From Arctopsyche grandis (taxonomy: Eukaryota > Arthropoda > Insecta > Trichoptera > Hydropsychidae): a DNA stretch of 64,000 nt. How positions within the stretch are numbered: position 1 is the first letter of the stretch; every line of letters starts with the position of its first letter. Of this stretch, positions 48,301 through 60,300 are shown in pieces. The DNA lies in contig NC_135367.1 of the NCBI RefSeq assembly GCF_051622035.1, positions 9,460,501 to 9,524,500 on the forward strand, read 5' to 3'. The notes below the pieces were generated by a model that worked only from the letters and a program-made list of their open reading frames with translations, was not told the origin of the DNA and ran no database searches. A program made the translations under genes and the position numbers.

Positions 48301-51300
48301 AGTTGGATTCGTCAAAATATTCTGAATTAGTGGTATTCTCAGGAACGAAAATTGACTCTCAATATAATGCCGTATTCAAATCTGAAATGCCGTACGAAGA
48401 AAAATATCTTCAATGTGACGGATAGATGCGAAACTTGGACACTGAACGCCAGAATGCTGTATGCACTCAAAGGAGAAGGAAACGTTGTATGCTTGGCATG
48501 ACGAATAACGATATAAAACGGAATACGTTAGTTAGAAGTATGACAAAACGGGTGATGTAATGGTAAATAAATTGAAATTGTAATCTACATATGTAGAAGA
48601 ATAAATGATAGTTGGATGAAAGAAGTGCTCAAATAGTACACGAGAGAATGTAAAAGGGTGCAAGGAAGGAGGTAAGTGGGAGATGAGTGGATGAAATCAG
48701 AAAAATTTTGCTCAAAACGGAGACGAACGGAAGTGTATAAGAAGTGCATTTCATCCAGCAGTGGATGGCGAATGGCTGTGAATGATAATGATGATGACGT
48801 AGGCTTTCTACAAATGACGCAGTTAGAGGCGCTTCATCATAATCATAAGTCACCGTAAGTATGGGAAATATACAAAAATGTACCATTTGTTTATATATAT
48901 TTTGGTGAAAGGAAGAAGCAGTTATGCCAAACTAAGTATAAATTTATGACACGTATAACTTTAAAAATCCTTTTCATTTATAAAATAATTATCATAAATA
49001 TAATAAAGTGTACACTTAGAATTTAATGATCATAAACAATTTTACAGATCAAGCGAATTGCGATGTGAATTAGTTGGATAATTTGTCATGGTGATTTATC
49101 GTTGCGATAAACTAGTAAATGTACATATATGTATGTTACAGTTGACGTGTATTTTCAGTTGTACATATGTACATATATTCCAACTGGCGTTTTATGTCAT
49201 TAATATTCGAATAAAATTCAACTAGTAAATTTTATATCTACAAGCGCAAATACACTTTCAACAATGTGCACCAGTTGTAATATAGCAGTTGAATTGTGAC
49301 AGCTCTGATGTTTTTACGAATGCTTTATAATTCAATAATGCGTTAATATTTGCGAATAAAGGTAAAGAGTACCGTATAACGATAGCTCTAATAATGTGTT
49401 CAAGATAAAAATGTGACTTTCAAACTCAATTTACTAGACGAGTGACGTTTTCACGAAAACCTAACCTCTCCATCTAACCTGGTATCAAATTATAGTTGAA
49501 CTGTATTTTCAGTTGTAATATATTTTGACCAGTTGGAATGTAATTCGCCATATGAATCAACTTACGTATGTTAGACGGAATATATTCCAACTAGTCAAAA
49601 TATATTACAAATGGAAGGTACTCTTCATCATATGAACATCAAAACCATCTCCAAAAATATTGTCAAAATCATTTTTTCTCAAATAAAAAAAAAGATTCCC
49701 TTGAAACGAATTCCCAACAAAAGTTACGTAACTTGGCGAAGTTAAATATGTATATAAAAAGATCTAGTAGATCATTCTATAAAATGCAAATGTAAAAAAA
49801 TACTACTAATACATATATGTATGTATATGGGTTAGTTCCACTATTGTAACTAAAGTATCTGACAAAGTACACAGTCTGATGGCGTGACAATGGATTTGTA
49901 TGAAACAGATACTCGAATGGTACCTAATAGACAGTACTCATACGTTGCACGATACATTAATGAGTACAAATAATACATCCATATATACATATGCTAGGAC
50001 GACAAATCTATGTATAATAGGAAACAATACAAGAGGACTTCATATAACAGTGAATGCTGCATTGACAACATTTTGATGATTACAATCCGGATTAAATGTA
50101 CGTTACTTATAATAAAATATTAAATATAGAGTGTACTTACTACTTCCAGAGCCGCTGGGTAGGCTTTCGAATGAACTATTTGAACATGGGAAAGCTTGAT
50201 CGTTGTTCGTTCTTCTGGTCGGTTGATCCACTGGTTGTTCTTGTCGTAATCTTGATATTTTCCTTTGCACGTCTTGTCTGAGACCCCTGACTCGACCCAC
50301 CAGACTAGAAACCCCTTCGCAATCGTCAGCAGACTATAAAATCGATTAAAATACAAACTTAGCTATTTGTAACGAATTCGAATTAACAACATGAAGATCG
50401 TTCAATAAGTTTGCACGAGTTGACTGAATCATACTTTAATTAATTAATTTTTAATTAATGACGGATTACTATATATGTATGAAAAGTGGCGTAATGAAGC
50501 ATACACCCATATATACAATTATATTGAACGACCCTTTACACTTTATAAAATAGAGCAATTTACATTATGTATCGTCGCTACGTGTTGTGAATCCGTTTCG
50601 CTCTCCTCTTGGTCTTCGTAGTCCGAGCTGTGCGGCGACAATTCATCTTCAGGCCTCCTCATCCGGTAGCCGCTCATTTGTCTATATCCGGTCTGGTTAA
50701 CCCTTAGCACTCCATCGGCGTGCTCAGACCGGCTCGTCTCGACCGACAGTCCAGAAAGTCTCGAACTGACGGATTGTATGTCGGAACCGGCGTAGTCGCC
50801 GCTCTCGCGATCCCTCGCCGATCTCAGGGGGATGATCGTAGGAGGATACGGTCCAGACTGGGGGAGGATAAGGCCCCTCCTTGTAGCGCCTCTGGAGCCG
50901 TCCCTGGGCAGGGATATGTCTCCAGCACTCCTCAAAGATATGACTCCTTCGCCCCGTGGCTCGTTGCGCAGGTTCAGAGTGAAGCACACCCGGCCATTTT
51001 GAATTGTGGCGGTCGGAACTGGTCCTCCTCCCATGAGGAAGTCCTCTGGATCACTCTCGTATGGTGGTTCATCGTACCAGTGCCCTGGAGCCAGACCCAT
51101 CATTCGGGCGTCTTCGTCATACATGTAGGTGTCATCTGCAAAATATGTCTCAATGTAATAAAAATTGCTAACATAGTACAAGTAGCCTTTCAACAATGAT
51201 TCAAAACATTTTTAGTGTACATATGTATAGTAAAGACTAGACTCTTTATATTGGGCAAACTGATTAATTAATTGCTTATATCATTACAAACTGGCTCACA

Positions 51301-54300
51301 TTTGATGCAAGTATAAATATCAAGCAGAATAGACTAGTGGTCAGCATATAATGCTTGAAAAAAATTGGTCACGTGTTCAAATCCCACTGGTTTCTGCTGG
51401 CTGAAACATGGATTAGTGACTCATTTCCTATCAGACTTTGCCAATTAATCTGATTTTCATTGAGACGGTTCCAACAAATTGGCAACCTAACCCGTTTTCT
51501 CGAAATTCTCGAGTTTTCACCTATCTCGAATTTCGCTGTAAAATGCTGCAAACTTACAAATTTGATCATAGAATGTTTCCGTGGATGTTAATTGATTCAC
51601 TGAATTATTTAAAAATTTGACCACATATGCTCCGTGAATTTTAATTGATCAAATATACAAAGTTTATGGCCAGGAAGGAGCATTGGGGTTACCTGTTAGG
51701 CCTTCCTGGTATAAATTAAAAATAAATAATAAAAAAATAGTTTTTTAAAATTTTGTTAATATAGTAGTAAAATTTTGTATATAAAGTAGCCCAATAAGCC
51801 TAGTAGACCGTACTTGGCTCCATTATTTTGATTTGGATGATATTCAAGGATAGCTTTATACTAGTGAACTACGAATAGTGCATTGGTAGAGCTATTGCAT
51901 ACCAGTAGAGAGATCGTCGGTTCAAATTCCGACCAAATACGCTGCTGGCAAAATTTTGTGGTTATTAAAACACAGATCGACCGTCTCTTGATAAATTTTT
52001 TTTGATTTTTCTAGCGTAACTGTTGTGACGGATCCAATAAATCGATATTTTCTACCCAGGATTCTCGCAAATTCCAGATATTTGCAACTTAACTTTGTTA
52101 GATCTTATAAAAGCTACCCACGTAATGTATTTCTCGCAAATTTGCTATACGTAAAAAATATTTGATTGCCCATAGATGTCTTTATTGTATTATATACATA
52201 TGTACATATACTGTTAGAAAAATTGCTAAAATTAAGTCTTGCGACAAGTTATTGGAACTACTTTGCAAACGTGTTATTTTGTTGTTAAATATGTATGTAC
52301 AATAATAATAAATCTATTAGTATTTAGTAATACTGCCCTTTTTTTTAAAAAAAAAAAGGGATTCTCTCGATATTATATATTATTATTTTTTTTAATGTCA
52401 GAATCACCCTGCCCCACTGACAGGATGTTTTATTTAAGGACGAACTTAATGGTAAACGGGAGCATATTTAATTTAGAATTTAGCACATGTCAGACATTTT
52501 TTATGAAATGCAAATCGCGAGAATTTCCAGAACCTAGAAAAAGAAATTGATGGTTTGACATATACATACATATACAAAAAATAATATAACCACATGTGTC
52601 GCCTTGGGGTCAATTCCTGTCATAGCAAATATGATTTATGTATGTTTATAAGTAAAAAAAAAGAAGTACACTTGTATAAATTTATCACATGTTCATTTTA
52701 ATTTGGTAAAATGAATAAATTTTCGCATTCAATTTGATATCTGTCAGTCAGATCTTTCTAAGACTTTCATAATGAATGTGTGAGTTTACGTTTATTAATA
52801 TTACTTAGTTTGAATTCAATACTAAAAAAACACATACACACAAATTATTCAATTAATATATTATCTAGTACTGACGAGAATATAAGATGCAAATTTGAAG
52901 ACAGGTAAGACCTCTCTACTTACATACATACATAAGTGACGAATGTACATATGGTGTTAGTTTGCTATCACACGTCAAACTTAACTTGTAGTGTCAGTCA
53001 AGTCTACTCACATTAATTACACACATTGGATCTTGAAATTTCAACTACATATAACTAACAGTATTTACTTACTGATCCCGAAAATGGTATTGTGTTTAAT
53101 AAACCCAAAATCTAATCGTTCAAGTAAATTAAAAACGGAAAGAAAATTGAATCGGGTAGGATACGGCGAAGGATTAGCGACGAAATATGAGGTAGCCGGC
53201 TTCGAAAGGATTTTATATGGAACCTTTTGCCGCCAACTGGAAGTTCATTGTGAAAATTCAACCGGGATATAACAAGGAGAGAAAAAATGTCGGGTCTGGC
53301 GTTGTAATTTCCAAATATTATCGATGGGCTTAGAGCGGCGGCGGGGGCTAAGCGGATTAAGTCCCAACGTACAAACTCGACACACTCAGGGCTTCCAAAA
53401 CCCATCAATTCGCAAAAATCAAATCAAACAAGAATATTTCGGGAACACTCTATTTTTATACTCCTCCATTCAGATGTGACCTTTACGCCAAATTAGTTCT
53501 AAATATAATACGTACACTTAAATATGCAAATTAAATTTGTAACGCTTACGCACAAGCAGATATTTACGTATGTACATACAGAATGTAAATACAAACATAT
53601 ATGTGTATATATAAAACAAAAATATAAAATAAATTATTTAGACTGCGAAATATCGCTTCAAATCACCTGGAGAGTTGCACTAGTAAGGCTTTTATCATCC
53701 GTCTAGAAACTATACCTATAAATACATATAATAATATCAACGACTTTTACTATAAAAAAATCGACAGTCCGTATACCGTATAATATAAATAAATAATTTG
53801 TATTTGTTTGTACACTTTTTAATTTAGAACCAAATTTGGTATACGATTTCATAGTACTATGTACCTACAGAAGAACACAAACAACATTTTTAATTATTTT
53901 TTTAAATATCACCCGGCCAATGATGGGCATTCAATTATCTTACAAAAATATATAAACATATATCTACATATGTTCAATTATCCGTTATATAAATTTTCCA
54001 ATTTATTTGATTTTATTGAAACGGTTACAACAAATTTGTGTCCCTGTCCTATCTCTCTCGGTAAAAATTCAAATTATTCAGCAGCTAGATTTTCGCAGAT
54101 TTACTGTACTGCAAATATGTATGTCGATAGATGTTCCTGTGGATGTTAATCGTTGTTTCTCTTTGCCTTGTATAATACTTAAAATACTGTACAATATTCG
54201 ACTATAGATGTCGTGTTTAATGTAAATATATAATTAATAATTAATGTATGTGTATATAATTAATAATTCTTAATCTGTACAGCAGAATCGAATGTGCATT

Positions 54301-57300
54301 ATTGATTGAATAAACAAAGAATAAAATTGGGCAATCAAATTTGGTATACTATCTCATTGTACGTTTTATTTACCGTTTTCATATTTTTTCCCAACTTTTG
54401 CCAATCTGAGTAGCGCCGTGTAATTCGGCTAGTATACATATATACTCGATTGAGCAGGTTTCTTGAGAAGCGCGTAATAAATGCTATGAAACAGTCGGTT
54501 TAACAAAGTAAAAAGAAAACTGTCATAAAGCGACCTACCGAAGTGACGCGGCGTGAAAACCGGAAAGCCGGAAAACTTAGCGGTTGAAAAAAAAACAACA
54601 AACCAGCAACGAAGAAAAGAAAACAAACAACGGTGCTACATTGAACAACAAAACAGTTGTTTCAAGCTACCTATGTACAAAAGAAAACCGGCAGGGGGTT
54701 GTAAAAGTACCGATCATAAAGTTCGTCGATCAAATTTAACCGGTCGTGCCGTTTGCGACAGTAAAACCGGAAAACGGCGTCTGCCAAACTGAAACTACTT
54801 AAATTTTTAACTGCCCTATCCCAAAACCGAAAGCCGAAAAAGTATCTCCAATTTGGCCGAAAATAGACGTTCATTTTATAATACGAAAACTTCAAACACA
54901 TAGAATAGAAGTACGATTACAAGTTTAAATACTACATAGCCATCATCACCATCGGTTTTTCAAGTCATATTTTATACTCTGCTGGATTAAGTCCTCTCCA
55001 AAATACTTCCACGCTTCACCAATTTGATCTACGGCCATCTTCATAGCTTAACTTGAGTACCATTTTACATATGTAGAAACATTCAATTTTCATCTTCTAG
55101 AATTTAGACAATTGGGTCTAAAAGACTACTTTATGCACTACATAACATTCTGAATTGACTGGATATTATGTATATAGCGCTATAAACGTTTATGTAAATT
55201 CTATATTGATTTTTTTACTTACATATTCAGGTGAGGATTCATTGAGTATATTTGAAATATATTTCGATTAAAATTTCTGACTTAAAAATTTGTCATATGT
55301 ACATAGTAAAATACGCTACAATGGGAGACAAATCTCAAGATCTTATTTTGTTATCACATTTACAAAAAAAAAAAAACTATTTACGTTATTTGTGTGTAAA
55401 CGTGAAGCCAAAACTTAATTGCTACTCATTATCATAAGAATTATCCAGTCCGTTATTAAATAGTTTTTTGAGTATTTAAAAGACTGCAACTATAACCACT
55501 ATATAGAATCATTCGACCGATTGTATTGTTATGAATAGCATTTGGTAGACGAGTTGTTGTTTGTTAAGAAAATTTTACGACAGATAGACAGTTACGGAGT
55601 GTCTGCCAAAATGAATACCCACTTTTATATACCTATTATATAAAATATTTAAACAAAAATGTATGACTCACCTCCCATTGGTCCTCTAACGCCTTCCCTT
55701 CCTAAATGTAGTAAGCCATGCCTAATGTCTCTCAATATCTGTGAAAGCAAACAAAAAAATAGTAAGTTTAAAAGTATTTTATATACAACAAAAGGCTCAT
55801 GCAAATTTGAAAACAATAATAATTAACAAAAATATATTTATGGCGTTTCAAACGTGGCGATAGAGCCATCGCATGTTATGCACGTTACGGGTTTCACGCT
55901 GGAAAAACATAAACACTAAACCTTTCTTCCTGGCACGTTTATTATAAAATAGAAACCCGATAAGCAATAAATAAAGTCCGGTGCATGCGATACATAAAAT
56001 ATTCAACGGCAAAATATGTGACCAAAGATATGGGCCGGTCGTGCGAGAGGAGAAAAACACAAAGAGAAAAGGAGAGGATACGAGAGAAGACGTTGTACGG
56101 CGAGAAATATTGCCGAATGGAAATTGAAAAAAGGAAATATGGCCAGTGAAAAGGGAAAAGCAAAACCGGTCGACAGGGCTGAGAATGTCTCCGATGAACA
56201 CATTATAAGGGTCGCCCTTAATTTCTCATACAATTTTATATACGAATGTTTACTGCGTTGTAATCTTTTCTAATAAAGCATATCGGTATAGTTTCCCAAA
56301 GTTTGCGTTGTAAAGTTGCCGGCGAACAATATGCCGTTGAATAACTGGGTCAGAGATAAGGCCCTGTGCACAACTGGGACAAGAAAATTGGACGGGACCA
56401 GAGAAACAGTTTAACTGACACATAATTTAATGGGTTCTGCGACACCCGGCAATGAAACGGTCGAATGGGAGAATGCAAACGCAAGCAGAATAAAACCAGA
56501 TTCAAATCGGGATAAATAAAATATAAAGTTGGAATGGGTCGACGAAAATGAATAGTGCTGATGCAGAATGCAGGTTATTTTGAGTAATGCTTTCGAGGAA
56601 AACAGAACGGAAATAAAAAAGATGGAAAACTCATGCCGTAAAAGAAATAGATATGCTTCTTCCTGAGACGCACGAAAGGGTTGTTCGGCGTAGACTCAAT
56701 TTACACTTGATCTATTTTATGACTATGGGAAAGAAGAGTCAATATATTGCAATTGTTGGAAATTTCACGGTCATATGCGGGAATGGTATCAGGAATTCCG
56801 ATCAAAATTTCGCGATATGGTCGTAAAAACAAGATGCTATCAAAATATATAGGTTATGGGATGCCAATATATCTTTGATCAATATGAATACTTTCAACTT
56901 TAGTATTCCAAGTTTGTCAACGTGTGAAACTCTATGTATAATATAAAAATTCGACAGTTTTCATTACTTAAAGATACTATAAGAGCTCTGCTAAAATAGC
57001 AAATCCAAAATTTCATTGGATAAATTAAAATTCTTTTGGTTTTCTGGAGCGATATTTGAAAGGATATTAATGAAGGAATTGAGATTTTGATAACGAGATA
57101 AAAAATTAAGTTTATGTAATCAAAACTATTTTTAATACATATAATAAAGTCGTACTAGAAAAGTAAAAACGAAATTTAGGAGGGAAGACTGAAAGTACTG
57201 TGATTTCCAGAAGCAATTTGAGATGGGATTTTTTGGAAGATACTAGTAAGTGTATTGATATTTCAATAAGGATAAGCAAAGTTAATTTCATGTGTTCCAA

Positions 57301-60300
57301 GCTATAACAGTTATAGTAAATACAAAGGTTTTACGGAAGTTGTATAAGAAAAGGGGAAAACGAGATGACGGAAGAAAGATAGAAAGTATTGTGGTTTCCA
57401 GATGTGATAGACAGGTTCTTTCGGGGGTTATGAATATGAAAAATACATAGAAGTCTATGTAAAAAGTTGTAAGAACAGTTATATTACTTTTAAATAATGT
57501 ATGAAAGAAATGGGGTGCCTAAGGTTTCTTAAAGAAAATAATAAGCACGAAATCAAATCAGCAATTACGTGTTGAAACATAGACGAATATTTTTTTCGTT
57601 TTGTTAAATATTTGTTTTTCAGATGTATCTTTGAACTTTAGAGATATTGCACGAATATTAAAAAAGAAACATTGTAGAATTTTCATTTTCCGGCGAAGGG
57701 AAAAGTTTGCTCGCGTAAGTGTTACTCGGTGTTCTTTGATCCTAAATTACGGACGAGGAGAGAAAAGAGCAAATGTTAAGGAATAATAATAAACAAGGAG
57801 ACCCGCAAATGTCGAATACAACAAAGGGGACAAAAAAAAACTCATGCAAAGTAACATGATGATGACAAGGCGGCTCTGAAAGGACTCCAGTTTGTACGGG
57901 AAAAGGGCGAGTTAAAAAGTTGTTTGCTATCGAATTTTCTTCGGTAATTCTTACCGCATATCTTTGTCGGGGAAAATCGAGAAGTTTTCCCGCTGAACAA
58001 ATTTTGTTTTTAAAAAGGTGGAAAACGTACGTAAAAGAATCGTTACCTGTTTCAATTCGCAAGAGTTTCCGTACGATAATGGAAATTTTAAATCGGAAAA
58101 ACTTTCATTTCACATTCGGATATGATAAAAGTTCAATTGGTTTAATATGCTTTTTCCGTCTAAGTGGATTCGTAACACTGATAAAATTGCATTTTTAAAC
58201 TAGTTACGAAGCATTATTCATATATCTACATTGTAAATGTGAAAATATGCATAATAATTCAGCACATATTCATCCATACGGATCTGGGTCGTATATTCGC
58301 ATATTAGTGCAAAATGAACATTTCTAGACTGAAAAATTTCAAAAAATCAAATTGCAATAATAATGAAACGGTCTTTATACATACTGCAAAATTTCAAAGT
58401 AAACACATGCATAAAAAAATGCAAAATAATAAAAATGTAAAAACGTGCTCAAAACTTGACTAATTTAGTCGTACCTCTTCGTGTTCCCTATGAAATTTCT
58501 CTTTTTTCTTCATCGCTTCTTGAACTTTTAACTGAAACAAAATACAAGACGAATAAGTCACATCGTCCAACTGTGCAACGCAAATTTAATCCATCTCATT
58601 GAAACTTCTAAGATAATAAGTGATCATCGAAATAATATAAGAAAAGTATACAAATCAAACGAATATCTATACATATATACATACATTTAAAACGTTTAGT
58701 ATGCGTGCTGATGATTTTAACACATAAAAAATATTAGAAACATGCTGTACATGCAAACACTTTCATTGAACAAAACAATAATAACAAAAATAATGGAAAA
58801 ACACAGACAAACGAATATTCAATTAGTAAACGACGGTCGAGAAAGGGTCGTGTGCAACTGTTTCTCAAAATATCAAACGTATTTTTTCCAAGCCATAAAT
58901 ATTTAGGTTTAAAAATTGCGTGGTGCTCGTAAAAAGCTAAGCGGAAAACAGATGATTATCCCATAAATCTGTCCCGTGTGGAGGTATAATCCGAGCTGAG
59001 CAAAATATCTCTTTTGGCTCCATCCCCTATTCCACATTTTCCCTTTTGTTTCGGTATCTATGTATAGCATGTAGAGGGATGCAGAAGTATTATGTGATGA
59101 TTGAAAACTTCGCTATATAAGAAATAAGCTGCACACGTTATCAATTCAATCAATTGTATGAAATTTTGTCATGATTATCAATTTAGAATAAAATGATCAT
59201 AAGCTATTTTTACAATCCAGAGCAGTGATTGATTCAAAGAAGCAAAAATTGTGTGTGTGTTTCGATTTTAAATGTAAAATATTTTGATTATTATTGTTTC
59301 AACTAAGAAAAGCGAATCTTTTTGTTTTTAGGAGTGAATAAAGACGTTGTATGATACAGCAAAATGTCTTTAAAGAAGTATTAAAATCGGCAACTTTGCG
59401 AGATGTCGTCATTCGAAATTTCATATCTTAAAGCTTCAGCAAAATCCGTGCTGCGAATTCGTATTGAAATTCAAATTAAACGGGAACTTTGAAAGTAACT
59501 TTCGAAAATACCCTTATATTAGATAGACGTCTCTTATAATATATACTCGGCAAAGAGGAGTATCTTGTAATTAATTATATTTCCTCATTTAAATATTGTG
59601 TATTTAGCATGAATAATATTTATTAAAACTCTCTGTTATATACATAATATGATGTTTACAATATTGTGAATGTGTATGTGATGCCTGTGAAGAGAGATTA
59701 TAAATGAAACATTATTCAATATTGACAAATATTTATTGATAAATTTCAAATATAAATGATTCAAAGTTAAATAAACATGCAGAAGAATATTTTGTCAATA
59801 CAAATAACAGATAGACCCTTAACCGGAAATAATTTTCACCTTAACAAAACATTTTACATGCTTTTTCATTACAAACAATGCATTTGTAAATGTCGATTTT
59901 TTTAATGATTTTTTTTTTTTTATAAAACCTTCACCTGAATTTTCAAATAAAATAGAAAACAAAACAAACAACCACGATAACTCTTTTTTGATGGCAAATA
60001 TTTACATATCACGAATTATTACAAATAGTTAAATATTTACAAAGCCCCATAAAACTTTCCGAGAAAAACATGCAAAATTCGACCATAGATCGACAACCGT
60101 GCAATGACTAGCAAGCAAAATGTTTCAAAAAAAATTCAAAATAATATAATAAACATATAGAAAGCTCCAAAAACATTTTTTTTTATATTTTATATTTAAT
60201 TACTTACAAAAACCTTCTAAGGACTAAGTTTATTTAAAATTGAATTTAACTACTAATTCATTTCGTTTGTTATACAACGACAACTATGTATGTATATTAA

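Noticed and set aside
50720..51199. 159-codon plus-strand ORF
   Set aside because: It is the shadow of exon D, whose minus frame fits the spliced gene.
55848..56233. 117-codon minus ORF upstream of exon C as an extra exon
   Set aside because: Phe/Ser-rich product from a purine-rich plus strand, three overlapping frames, and no acceptor/donor pair in phase with exons B and C, which already join each other.
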